A program made the position numbers and the translations under genes. A stretch of 64,000 nucleotides of DNA from DATLGB01 sp963724135. Its GTDB lineage: Bacteria > Actinomycetota > Thermoleophilia > Solirubrobacterales > Solirubrobacteraceae. The stretch is taken from NCBI GenBank assembly GCA_963724135.1, contig CAVRTA010000002.1:124001-188000 (forward strand). Reading direction: 5' to 3'. A model generated the notes under the pieces. That model saw only the letters and a list, made by a program, of their open reading frames with translations, was not told the origin of the DNA and did no database searches. This document shows positions 49,741 through 58,529 of the stretch, piece after piece; the stretch's first letter is position 1; each line of letters begins with the position of its first letter.

Positions 49741-50991
49741 ATGGCACTAGCCGTCATCGTATTCGCGGTAGCGCTCGCCGTCATCGCGTCGGAGAAGGTC
49801 GACCGCACGAAGGTCGCGCTGCTGGGCGCGACGCTGTTGCTGCTGGCCCAGACGCTGGACCAGGAGCAGGCGGTCGAGGCGATCGACTTCAACACGATCG
49901 GCCTGCTCGTCGGGATGATGCTGATGGTCCGCCTGACCGAGGCCACCGGCGTCTACACCTGGCTCGCCATCAAGGCCGGGCAGCTGTCGCGGGGCCGGCC
50001 GCTCGCCGTGATGCTCTCGCTGGCGATCACCACCGCGGTCCTCTCGGCGTTCCTGGACAACGTGACCACGGTCCTGCTGATCGTCCCGATCACGTTCCTG
50101 CTCGCCGACGCGCTCGACATCGACCCGATCCCGCTCATCCTCATCGAGATCTTCGCGTCGAACATCGGCGGTACGGCGACGCTGATCGGAGACCCGCCCA
50201 ACATCCTCATCGCCGGTCACACGGGCATCTCCTTCGGCGCCTTCATCACCAACCTGGCTCCGATCGCGATCGTGACGATGGCCGTCGTCCTCCCCGGGCT
50301 CTACCTCGTGTTCCGTGACCGTCTGCAGGTCGAGCCCGACGCGCGCGAGCGCATGATGGCGCTCGATGCGCGCCGGTCGATCGAGGACCCGCGGGAGGCG
50401 CGGCTGACGGTCCCGATCCTCGTCATCACGATCCTCGTGTTCTTCGCCCACAAGGCGCTCCATCTCGAGCCGGCGACGGTGGCCCTCGCCGGGGCCAGCG
50501 TGATGCTGCTGGTGACGCGGCAGCCGCTGCAGGAGGCGATCGCAGGCATCGAGTGGCCGACGCTCTTCTTCCTGATCGGCCTGTTCGTGATGGTCGGCGG
50601 CCTGGAGGAGACCGGCGCCCTGGAGGAGGTCGCCGACGGTATCGCGTCCGTCACCGGCGGCGATCGCGTCGCCGAGCTGCTCGGCATCACGTGGGCGTCC
50701 GCGATCGGCTCCGGCCTGGTCGACAACATCCCGTTCACCGCCGCCATGATTCCGGTGGTGGATTCACTCGGCGGACAGGGCGACGACGCCTACTGGTGGG
50801 CGCTCGCCCTCGGGGCCTGCTTCGGCGGCAACGTGACGATCGTCGCCGCCGCGGCGAACGTCGCCGCGTCGGGCATGGCCGTCCGCGCCGGCCACCCCAT
50901 CAGCTTCTGGACCTTCTTCAAATACGGGCTGCCGGTGACCGCGGTGTCGCTGGCACTCGCCACCGGCTACATCATGATGAGGTACGCATGA
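49741..50991 (+). CDS. ArsB/NhaD-type ion permease
   Basis: 416 residues, about eleven membrane spans. Typical signatures of the ion transporter superfamily: AFLDNVTTVLLIVPITFLLAD, ASNIGGTATLIGDPPNILIAGH, GLVDNIPFTAAMIPVV and GACFGGNVTIVAAAANVAASGMA. Related proteins carry arsenite, Na+ or dicarboxylates; the substrate cannot be told from sequence. The last codons overlap the start of the CBS protein gene (ATGA), which suggests regulation of transport by nucleotide binding to the CBS pair. Confidence 0.9.
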   Translation: MALAVIVFAVALAVIASEKVDRTKVALLGATLLLLAQTLDQEQAVEAIDFNTIGLLVGMMLMVRLTEATGVYTWLAIKAGQLSRGRPLAVMLSLAITTAVLSAFLDNVTTVLLIVPITFLLADALDIDPIPLILIEIFASNIGGTATLIGDPPNILIAGHTGISFGAFITNLAPIAIVTMAVVLPGLYLVFRDRLQVEPDARERMMALDARRSIEDPREARLTVPILVITILVFFAHKALHLEPATVALAGASVMLLVTRQPLQEAIAGIEWPTLFFLIGLFVMVGGLEETGALEEVADGIASVTGGDRVAELLGITWASAIGSGLVDNIPFTAAMIPVVDSLGGQGDDAYWWALALGACFGGNVTIVAAAANVAASGMAVRAGHPISFWTFFKYGLPVTAVSLALATGYIMMRYA

Positions 50992-51455
50992 GCCCGCGCA
51001 CCATCTCCAAGCACGCACTGCACGAGCCCGAGCCGCTGCATGTCGGCGACACCGTCGAGCAGGCGGTGCAGGCCATCCTCGACAGCGAGCTTCCCGCGCT
51101 CCCTGTGGTGGACGGGGACGGCCGCTACGCCGGCATCTTCGGCGAGCGGGAGTTCATGGCCGCGCTGTTCCCCGGCTACCTGTCCGAGCTCAGGGGCGCC
51201 TCGTACCTCTCCCGGGCGCTTGACGACGCCCTCGAGAAGCGCGAGACCTGTCGCCAGGAGGCGATCGGGCAGCACATGAACACCGAGCATGTCGACGTCG
51301 GACCGGACTTCGCCGACGCGCAGGTCGCCGAGATCTTCCTCCACCACCGCGTGCTGGTGGTCCCGGTCGTCGACGACGGCCGGGTGACCGGGATCCTGAC
51401 CCGCCGGGACTTCTTCCGCACCCTCGGCCGGCGTTTCCTCGAGCACGACTCATGA
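50988..51455 (+). CDS. Two-CBS-domain regulatory protein
   Basis: 155 residues from ATG 50988. Two CBS repeats: EPLHVGDTVEQAVQAILDSELPALPVVDGDGRYAGIFGEREFMAAL and VDVGPDFADAQVAEIFLHHRVLVVPVVDDGRVTGILTRRDFFRTL. Such pairs bind adenine nucleotides. Its start overlaps the permease stop, so it probably gates that transporter. Confidence 0.9.
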   Translation: MSPRTISKHALHEPEPLHVGDTVEQAVQAILDSELPALPVVDGDGRYAGIFGEREFMAALFPGYLSELRGASYLSRALDDALEKRETCRQEAIGQHMNTEHVDVGPDFADAQVAEIFLHHRVLVVPVVDDGRVTGILTRRDFFRTLGRRFLEHDS

Positions 51456-51489
51456 GGTGCCCACGGGCCCCGGGCGCGACGGCCGGGCT

Positions 51490-52101
51490 GTGACCGTGCA
51501 GCCCCAGATCGAGGTGATGGACGGGGCGACCAGCTGGCGGCTGACGCTCGAGGCCGACCGCCTGACCGTCGGCAAGGCGGCCGAGAACGACGTCGTGCTC
51601 GAGCACGACGCGACGGCCAGCCATCTGCACGCGATGTTCGAGCGCTTCCCGGCGGGCTGGTGCATCACCGACCTCGGCTCCTCCAACGGCACCTGGGTCA
51701 ACGGCGAGCGCATCTGGGCCTCGCATCGCCTGCGCCACGGCGACGAGGTCCGCGTGGGTCAGACGCGCCTGGTGTTCCGCGACCCGCTGAGCGCGAGCGG
51801 GCCCCAGACCGAGGCCGAGGACGCCCCGCCCGCCCTGACGGCCCGCGAGCGCGACGTGCTCATCGCGCTGTGCCAGCCGCTGCTCGAGCGCGACATGTTC
51901 ACCGAGCCGGCGTCGACCCGCGCGATCGCCGAGGAGCTCGTGATCACCCAGGCCGCCGTCAAGCAGCACCTCGCCAACCTGTTCGACAAGTTCGGCATCC
52001 CGGCCGGCGACTCGCACCGCCGCGCCCGGCTCGCCAACGAGGTGCTGCGCCGCGGGGCGGTCTCGCTGACCGAGCTACGTCACGAGCAGACCGGCCGGTA
52101 G
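51490..52101 (+). CDS. FHA domain-HTH regulator, second copy
   Basis: 203 residues from GTG 51490 (GTG 51457 also in frame). FHA domain: LTVGKAAENDVVLEHDATASHLHAMFERF and DLGSSNGTWVNGERI; the pThr-contacting Arg of the GR turn is Lys here. HTH region: STRAIAEELVITQAAVKQHLANLFDKFG. Clear paralog of the protein at 3624-4307. It is convergent with, and overlaps by 22 bp, the 3' end of the kinase-cyclase-STAND gene, its probable upstream signal (inference). Confidence 0.85.
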   Translation: MTVQPQIEVMDGATSWRLTLEADRLTVGKAAENDVVLEHDATASHLHAMFERFPAGWCITDLGSSNGTWVNGERIWASHRLRHGDEVRVGQTRLVFRDPLSASGPQTEAEDAPPALTARERDVLIALCQPLLERDMFTEPASTRAIAEELVITQAAVKQHLANLFDKFGIPAGDSHRRARLANEVLRRGAVSLTELRHEQTGR

Positions 52102-55100
52102 TCGAGCTCTCCGACCAGCTCCTCCCACTCCGCCGACGTCAGCTCCCGGCCCGCCACGCTGCAGGCGTGGCGCGACCAGGCGTCCGGGGTCACCTCCCAG
52201 CGTCGCGCCGCACCCTCTTCGGTCAGCACGAACAGCCGCCGTCCATCGGGGGTGAAGCGGGTCGAGTTGGCCCCGAGGGGGTTGGGGAGCGTTCCAAGCG
52301 AGCGGCGCGACTCGACGTCCCACAGGATCACGCCGCCGTCGGACCCGCTCGTTGCGAGCGTCCGCCCGTCGGGAGCGAACTCCGCAGTGAAGGCGACGCC
52401 CTCGTGGCCCGTCAGCGGCGGCCCGATCCGCCGGCGCTCCGCCACGTCCCACAGCTGCGTGTCGTGCGCGGAGGTGACGGCCAGCAGCCGGCCATCGGGT
52501 GAGAAGCGAACCCACCATCCCTCGTCTCCGGGGCGTCGGGGCAGGCGGGCGACGAGCCGGAGGGAGTGCCCGTCGCGCAGTTCGGTCCCGCGGTCGGCCA
52601 GCCCGAGCGCGAGGAGCTCGCCATCGGGGCTGAAGGACAGGTGCGCCGCCCCCCGCGCCGCCCGCCGCACCGCGCCGCTCTGAAGGTCCAGCAGCCGCAG
52701 CTCACCCTCGATGTCCGCGGCCGCGAGCCGGCGGCCGTCGGGCGAGAACGCCAGTGCCTGTGCGGGCGCGTCGCTGCTGGGCAACGGCGGGCGCACGCGG
52801 CGGCCGGTGGCCGCGTCGCGCAGCTCGACCGCGCCGCGCCCACCCGTGACGGCGATGGATCGACCGTCGGGGCTGAACTCGAGCGCGCCGACCGGTCCAC
52901 CCTGGATCCCCGGGAGGTCCCTGATGCGCCGCAGCGTCCCCGCGTCGTGCAGGCGCACCGTCCCGTCGCTGAGGCCGCTGGCCACCGTCCGCCCCGCCGG
53001 ATCGATCGCGAACGCGGGCGGGAGCACTTGGAAGTCCCCTCCGACCTGGAAGGGCCGGGCGAGGCGGCGGTCGCCGGCGATGTCCCAGACGATGATCCGC
53101 CCGTCGAGCCCGGCGGTGTAGAGCGTCTCGCCGTCCACGCTGACCAGCAGGTTGTTGATGGCGCCGCTGTGGCCGGTCAGGGTCTCGCGCACCTCGCCCG
53201 ACCGCAGGTCCCAGAGCAGTACCCGATCGTCGCCGGCCGTCGTCGCCAGCGTGCGTCCGTCGGCGCTGAACGCCAGCTGCCGCACCCGGTCCTCGTGCCG
53301 TCCCGACAGCGGCCGGGACTCGCCCGTACGAAGATCGAGGATCCGGACGCTGCCGTCCAGCCCGCCGAGAGCGGCGCTGCGCCCGTCCGGCGAGACGCCT
53401 GCAGCCGACCCGCGGGCCGGGAGCCGCCGCCGCACGCGCAGCGTCGCCGCGTCCACGACGTACGTGCCGTCCCCGCCGGTGAAGAGCAGGAGATCGGGCC
53501 GGGAGGTCGCCGGCCGGGCGGGGAGCACGGGTCCCCGGCCGATGCGCACGCCGCGGCCCAACGGCCTCCCGGTCCGTGTCGCGAACCGCCGCAAGTACGG
53601 CGGCGGCCCCTCTGGCGAGTCGGGCATGACGCTCACCAGCACCGTCCGGCCGCCGTCCGTGAAGCGGACATCGGCGAACGTAAGGACATGGGGGTAGCGG
53701 GGCACCGGGCCGAGGTCGATCGTGCGGGTCACCTTCCCGGTGGCGACGTCCACCAGCTTGATGCTGTCGGTGTCCTGCGCCCCGGGCACCTGACCGGATC
53801 CGGGTGCGACCGCGAGCAGCCTGCCGTCCGGCGAGAAGTCGAGGCCGCCGATAGCCCAGTAGGCCTGAAGGGGCGTGCCGAGGCGCTCGCGCGTGCGGGT
53901 GTCGAGCAGGACGACCGTCCCGTTGTCGTCCCCGGCAGCCAGAATCTCCCCGCCTGGGCTCAGCGCCAGCGCCAGGTGCGGATCCCCGTCCCCCTGCATC
54001 ACGCCGACCGCCGCCGGATGGCGCACCAGCGCTGAAAGCAGGGAGCCGCGCGTCGCGACCGAGTCGTCGAGCTCGCGGCCGGCCTGCGCGAGCAGCAGGC
54101 TGCGGTCGAGCCGGTCGTCGACGAGCGCCTGAGCGCCGAGTCGTTGGGCGTCCGCGGTCCGGGCGGCGGCGCGCGAATCGCTGCTCTCCCGCACTGCGAC
54201 CAGGCCTGCGACGACCGCGGCGGCGAGCAGCACGCCGGCGCCCGCGAGCAGGGCGCGCAGGCGGCGGTTGACGCGCAGCTGCGAGCGGCGATCGCGCTCG
54301 GACTCCGCGATGCTCGCGTCCAGGAACGCGCGCTCGCCGGCGTTGAGCGCCTCGGGATGCGATCGCGCCCATTCCACCGCGGCACCGAGGCGGGTGCCGC
54401 GGTACAGGTCGCCCCGCTCCCGGCCGCCGGCCTCCCAGAGGCGCGAGGCGTCGCCGAGCTGCCGGTGCAGGACGAAGCCGGCGCGGTCCTCCTCGAGCCA
54501 CGCGCGCAGCGTCGGCCACTCGCGGATCAGGACCTCATGGGCGACCTCCGCCGTCCCCTCGCCCAGGGTCACGAGCCGCGCCTCGGCGAGCCGGCCGAGC
54601 AGCCCCTGGACCTCCTCGGCCGCGGCCCCCTCCGGTATCAGCTCGTCCACCGCGACGCGTCGCCGCGTGTCCTCGATCCCGTCGCCGAGCTCGGTCAGGC
54701 GCAGGAACAGGTTGCGCACGAGCGCCTGGCGATCGGGCGGCACCGCCTGTAGGACCGAGTCGGCGGTCTGCGCGAGCGCGGACGCGACGCCGCCGCTCGC
54801 GCGGTAGGCCTCGACCGTGAGCGTGCGGCCGTCGCGCTGGGCCCACGTCTCGCGCAGCGCGTGCGAGAGCAGCGGCAGGGCTCCGGGCTCGCGCGCCACG
54901 TCGCGCAGGATCAGTTCCACGAGGCCGGGCTCGAGCCGCAGGCCGGCGACCCGCGCGGGCTCGGTGATCGCGCGGGCGAGCTCCGCCTCGCCCATCGCCC
55001 CGAGCAGGATCTGGTTGGCGGCGACCGCCCGCGCCAGCCCGGGGTGGTCGCTGAGCTTCCCGTACAGGTCAGCGCGCACGGCGATCGTCACCGGACCCGG

Positions 55101-56729
55101 GTGCGCGAGCAGCCGGTCGATGAAGGCGTCGCGGTCGTCGTGCTGCGTGTAGAGCTCCTCGAACTGGTCGACGACGAGCAGGCCGTCGTCGGGCAGCGGC
55201 TCGCCCGGCGTGATGACCGTGCCGCCGCCGAGCGTCCCGACGACGCCGGCGCGCAGCAGCGAGGACTTGCCGCTGCCCGAGGCGCCGATCACGGCGAGCA
55301 GCCGGCCGGGCTCGATGCGCGCGAGGATCTCCTCGACGACGGTCTCGCGCCCGAAGAAGAAGCGCCGGTCGTCGGGCCCGAAGGCCAGCAGTCCGCGGTA
55401 GGGGGACTCTCCGGCGGGCAGCGGGGCGCTGAGCCCGGGTCCCTTGAGGGCGTGGATCCGCTCCGGGGCACGCAGCCCGCGCAGCTGGTGGGGCCCGAGG
55501 TCGACCAGCTCGCAGCCGGCCGGGAGGTGCTGGGCGACGAGCGCCGCCGTCGCCGCCGAGACGAATACCTGCGAGCCGTCGGCCTGCTCGCGCAGCCGCG
55601 CAGCCAGATTCAGGGTCGGCCCGAAGTAGTCGGCCCCGCGTCGCTCGGCCTCGCCCGTGTGCAGCCCGAAGCGGACGGCGAGCCTGAGACCCCCGGGCCA
55701 CGGCTCCTCCTGCAGGGCGTGCGCGGCGGCGAGCGCGGCCTCGAGCGCCTGCGGGGCCGACTGGAACACCGACACCGTCGAATCGCCCTCGCCCATCGAC
55801 TTGATCACCTGGCCGCCGCGGACCTCGACCTGCGCGGCGATGATCTCGTCGTGGCGCACGAGCGCCTCGGCCATCGTCGCGGGGTCCTCGTCCCACAGCG
55901 CCGTCGAGCCCTCGATGTCCGACAGGCAGAACGTCATCACGCCGGTCGGCAGCGCCGCGCCCCAGCCGGTGCGCAGGCTCTCCACGAGCTCGCCCGGCGT
56001 CGCGGGGCGGTGCGCCGGATCCGTCGCCAGCCCCCGGCGCAGCGCGGCTTCGAGCTGCTCGGCCTGTGCGGGCTCGATCCCCTCCCATGACGGCAGCACT
56101 CCGGCGGGGGCCGAGCCCGTCAGCAGTGCGAACGCGGTGGCCGCGAGCGAGAAGACGTCGCTGGAGCGAGACGGTGTCCCGTCGGCGGCGAGCTCGGGCG
56201 CGCGGAAGCCGGGCGTGCCCGCGCGCCGGCGCGGCGCCGCGGGCGCCGAGGACAGGCCGAAGTCGACCAGCTTGACGCGCCCGCCCTTGGTCAGGATCAG
56301 GTTCGCCGGCTTGACGTCGCCGTGGATGACCGGCGGGTCCTGGCCGTGCAGGTGCGTGAGCGCCTCGGCGGCCTGGGCGAGGTAGGCGAGCACGCTCGAC
56401 GGCGCCAGCCCTGGCCGGCCCCGCTCGGCGAGCAGCCGGGCGAGATCGGTGCCCTCGACCCAGTCCATCGCGACGACATAGGTGTCGCCGTCGAAGAAGT
56501 CCTCGCGCACCAGCGGGAGCGCCGGGTGGGGCGGGACGGCGAGCAGGACCCGGGCCTCGTTGAGCAGCTCCTCGCGCAGCGACTCGCCGCGGGCCTCGCG
56601 GATCTTCAGCGCGATCAGCCGGTCGTGCTGGCGGTCGAGCGCCTTGACCACGTAGCCCTCGCCGCCGGCACCGAGCGAGCCCAGCACCTCATAGCGCTCC
56701 TTGATCAGCCGTCGAGCGATCGTCCCCAC
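52080..56729 (-). CDS. Ser/Thr kinase-class III cyclase-STAND NTPase-WD40 fusion
   Basis: 1549 residues from GTG 56729. Kinase (about 12-255): GSLGAGGEGYVVKALD, IALKI, VIHGDVKPANLIL (HGD variant) and VDFGLSS. Cyclase (about 262-400): FCLSDIEGST and GEGDSTVSVF metal Asp, and GPTLNLAARL with the catalytic-type Asn. STAND NTPase: Walker A GASGSGKSS near 480 and LLVVDQFEEL. A hydrophobic span lies near 820-840 (LLAGAGVLLAAAVVAGLVAV). About fourteen WD40 blades follow (LAFSPDGRRLAAADIEGEL), then the same tail as the SARP protein at 21117-25964 (HACSVAGRELTSAEWEE ... PVC). It could phosphorylate the neighbouring FHA regulator, make cAMP and respond to ligand binding by the propeller; all of this is inference from domains. 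Confidence 0.9.
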   Translation of the reverse strand: MGTIARRLIKERYEVLGSLGAGGEGYVVKALDRQHDRLIALKIREARGESLREELLNEARVLLAVPPHPALPLVREDFFDGDTYVVAMDWVEGTDLARLLAERGRPGLAPSSVLAYLAQAAEALTHLHGQDPPVIHGDVKPANLILTKGGRVKLVDFGLSSAPAAPRRRAGTPGFRAPELAADGTPSRSSDVFSLAATAFALLTGSAPAGVLPSWEGIEPAQAEQLEAALRRGLATDPAHRPATPGELVESLRTGWGAALPTGVMTFCLSDIEGSTALWDEDPATMAEALVRHDEIIAAQVEVRGGQVIKSMGEGDSTVSVFQSAPQALEAALAAAHALQEEPWPGGLRLAVRFGLHTGEAERRGADYFGPTLNLAARLREQADGSQVFVSAATAALVAQHLPAGCELVDLGPHQLRGLRAPERIHALKGPGLSAPLPAGESPYRGLLAFGPDDRRFFFGRETVVEEILARIEPGRLLAVIGASGSGKSSLLRAGVVGTLGGGTVITPGEPLPDDGLLVVDQFEELYTQHDDRDAFIDRLLAHPGPVTIAVRADLYGKLSDHPGLARAVAANQILLGAMGEAELARAITEPARVAGLRLEPGLVELILRDVAREPGALPLLSHALRETWAQRDGRTLTVEAYRASGGVASALAQTADSVLQAVPPDRQALVRNLFLRLTELGDGIEDTRRRVAVDELIPEGAAAEEVQGLLGRLAEARLVTLGEGTAEVAHEVLIREWPTLRAWLEEDRAGFVLHRQLGDASRLWEAGGRERGDLYRGTRLGAAVEWARSHPEALNAGERAFLDASIAESERDRRSQLRVNRRLRALLAGAGVLLAAAVVAGLVAVRESSDSRAAARTADAQRLGAQALVDDRLDRSLLLAQAGRELDDSVATRGSLLSALVRHPAAVGVMQGDGDPHLALALSPGGEILAAGDDNGTVVLLDTRTRERLGTPLQAYWAIGGLDFSPDGRLLAVAPGSGQVPGAQDTDSIKLVDVATGKVTRTIDLGPVPRYPHVLTFADVRFTDGGRTVLVSVMPDSPEGPPPYLRRFATRTGRPLGRGVRIGRGPVLPARPATSRPDLLLFTGGDGTYVVDAATLRVRRRLPARGSAAGVSPDGRSAALGGLDGSVRILDLRTGESRPLSGRHEDRVRQLAFSADGRTLATTAGDDRVLLWDLRSGEVRETLTGHSGAINNLLVSVDGETLYTAGLDGRIIVWDIAGDRRLARPFQVGGDFQVLPPAFAIDPAGRTVASGLSDGTVRLHDAGTLRRIRDLPGIQGGPVGALEFSPDGRSIAVTGGRGAVELRDAATGRRVRPPLPSSDAPAQALAFSPDGRRLAAADIEGELRLLDLQSGAVRRAARGAAHLSFSPDGELLALGLADRGTELRDGHSLRLVARLPRRPGDEGWWVRFSPDGRLLAVTSAHDTQLWDVAERRRIGPPLTGHEGVAFTAEFAPDGRTLATSGSDGGVILWDVESRRSLGTLPNPLGANSTRFTPDGRRLFVLTEEGAARRWEVTPDAWSRHACSVAGRELTSAEWEELVGELDYRPVCS

Positions 56730-56859
56730 GGTGCCATCATCGCGACGCGGACCCTCGCGGCGCAATAGCCGGAGGGTCAGATTCGCCTTCCCCTCGGGCC
56801 TGACGGCTGGCCCCCGGTCGCCCATGGCGCAGGCGCTCGCCGGAGCGCAAGCTGCAGCC

Positions 56860-57225
56860 ATGACCAGATTTCCTTGGCTCGCACCAGCCGCGGCGGCCAT
56901 CGTCCTCGGCGTCGCCGGCTGCGGCGGCGGCGAGGAGAAGCCGCTCGTCATCAAGCTCGACCTCGATCGGGTCGCCTCCGGGTCGCGCATCGGCGATTCG
57001 GCCTTCTGTCGCGGGGGCACGACGCTCACCCGCTACGACGACGACACCACCGTCACGAAGCTCCGCTGCCGCGACGGCGAGCTGACCATCGCCTCCCCCT
57101 CGGGTGTGCGGCGGGGCTGCTGGTACGTCCTGCGTGCCACCGGGAGCCTCGAGGGTCTCAGCGGCCGCGGCGAGATGCAGGCCCGGTCCGGCCGGGCGAC
57201 GTTCGCCGGCACGGTGGTCGTCTAG
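56860..57225 (+). CDS. Small lipoprotein, 121 aa
   Basis: From ATG 56860. Lipobox AAIVLGVAGC. Mature part GGGEEKPLVIKLDLDRVASGSRIGDSAFCRGGTTLTRYDDDTTVTKLRCRDGELTIASPSGVRRGCWYV carries three further Cys. No family recognised. First of three lipoprotein genes transcribed together and divergent from the kinase fusion. Confidence 0.75.
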   Translation: MTRFPWLAPAAAAIVLGVAGCGGGEEKPLVIKLDLDRVASGSRIGDSAFCRGGTTLTRYDDDTTVTKLRCRDGELTIASPSGVRRGCWYVLRATGSLEGLSGRGEMQARSGRATFAGTVVV

Positions 57226-57227
57226 CC

Positions 57228-57863
57228 ATGCTCGGTCTTCTGCGTCTGACGGTGTGCCTCACGGCTATCGCGCTCGCCGCCTGCGGCGGCGATGACGGGG
57301 ACGCGCGAACGGCCCCCGGAGCGGCGAGCGCGAAGGCGCGTCCGGCTGCGGTGAGTCTCGACCGGTTCCTGATGCGCAGGGACGAGGAGCCCGGGTTCCG
57401 CCCCGGGGCGGCTCCCGGGGCCTTCCCTCGGACCGGCGACACCATCACCGGCGTCGAGGCGTTCGCGGAGGAGATGGGCCTGGCGCCGGCCGAGGCGCAG
57501 CGGCTTCGCCGCGAGGGGTTCATCTCGTTCGCCGTCGAGCCGATCCGCGGCCCGCGGACGGCCGGGCTCTCCAACGTCGCGCTGTACGAGACCGCCGCCG
57601 GCGCGCGGCAGAGCCTGGAGTACGAGCTGCGCCCGGACATCATCCGGAGGTTCCACCCCGTGGAGGACCTTCGGTGGTTCAAGGTCCCGGGCGTCCCGGG
57701 GGCACGCGGCTGGAGCGCGTCCGAGCCGCACGTGGGCAATGTCTTCTGGGTCCAGGGCCGGTGCATGCTCGTCCTGGGAAACCAGGGTCCCGGCCCCTTC
57801 GCCGGTCCGCTGTCGGCTGGCGCGAGAGCGATCTACGAGCGCACGGACGGGGAGTGCCCGTGA
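57228..57863 (+). CDS. Lipoprotein, 211 aa
   Basis: ATG 57228 follows the previous stop by 2 bp. Lipobox CLTAIALAAC. The folded region (FLMRRDEEPGFRPGAAPGAFPRTGDTITGVEAFAEEMGLAPAEAQRLRREGFISFAVEPI ... SNVALYETAAGARQSLEYEL ... GWSASEPHVGNVFWVQGRCMLVLGNQ) resembles a family of actinobacterial sensor-type lipoproteins. Function unknown. Stop overlaps the next GTG start. Confidence 0.75.
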   Translation: MLGLLRLTVCLTAIALAACGGDDGDARTAPGAASAKARPAAVSLDRFLMRRDEEPGFRPGAAPGAFPRTGDTITGVEAFAEEMGLAPAEAQRLRREGFISFAVEPIRGPRTAGLSNVALYETAAGARQSLEYELRPDIIRRFHPVEDLRWFKVPGVPGARGWSASEPHVGNVFWVQGRCMLVLGNQGPGPFAGPLSAGARAIYERTDGECP

Positions 57864-58507
57864 CGGCGCGGCTGCTCATCCTCGCCGCGTCGCTCGCGCT
57901 GGCCGGATGCGGCACCGGCGGCAGCGGAGCGACCGGCGAGTCCCGCGCGACGGCCGAGCAGCCGTCCGCGTCAGCGACTGCCGAACCGCTGGAGCTCTGG
58001 CCCGTTCCGCCAGATCCCCTCGAGCGAACGATCGCTGCCGGCCTGAAGCCCGAGCGCAAGGAGCTCCTGACCCATCACGCCCACGCGCACCTGGACGTCT
58101 TCGTCGACGGCGAGCCGGTCGCGATACCGGCGGGAATCGGCATCGAGATCGATGACCCCGAGGTCCAGCGCTTCGAGGATCCGGTCGGCTTCGGCGGCAT
58201 CGAGCGCTGCCGCACGCCCTGCATCTCGCCCCTTCACACCCACGATGGGAACGGCATCATCCACACCGAGTCGGCGACCCCCGAGCCGAACACCCTCGGC
58301 CAGTTCTTCATCGAGTGGGGGGTGCGTCTGAGCGAGTCCTGCGTCGGGGAGCACTGCAGTCCGGAGCCGATCGCGTTCTACGTCGACGGCAAGCACCACA
58401 CGGGGGACCCGCGCGCGATCGAGCTCACCGATCGCAAGGTGATCGCGGTCGTGATCGGCACCCCGCCCGCGGAGATCCCGAAGACAGCCGATTTCGCGAA
58501 CGCTTGA
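57860..58507 (+). CDS. His-rich lipoprotein, 215 aa
   Basis: GTG 57860 overlaps the previous stop (GTGA). Lipobox LILAASLALAGC. Two histidine-rich motifs: THHAHAHLDVFVDGEPVAIPAGIGI and ERCRTPCISPLHTHDGNGIIHTES, then VGEHCSPEPIAFYVDGKHH. The arrangement of His and Cys suggests metal binding outside the membrane (inference). Third gene of the lipoprotein operon. Confidence 0.78.
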   Translation: MTARLLILAASLALAGCGTGGSGATGESRATAEQPSASATAEPLELWPVPPDPLERTIAAGLKPERKELLTHHAHAHLDVFVDGEPVAIPAGIGIEIDDPEVQRFEDPVGFGGIERCRTPCISPLHTHDGNGIIHTESATPEPNTLGQFFIEWGVRLSESCVGEHCSPEPIAFYVDGKHHTGDPRAIELTDRKVIAVVIGTPPAEIPKTADFANA

Positions 58508-58529
58508 TCCGAAGCGCAAGTGCTCCAGG

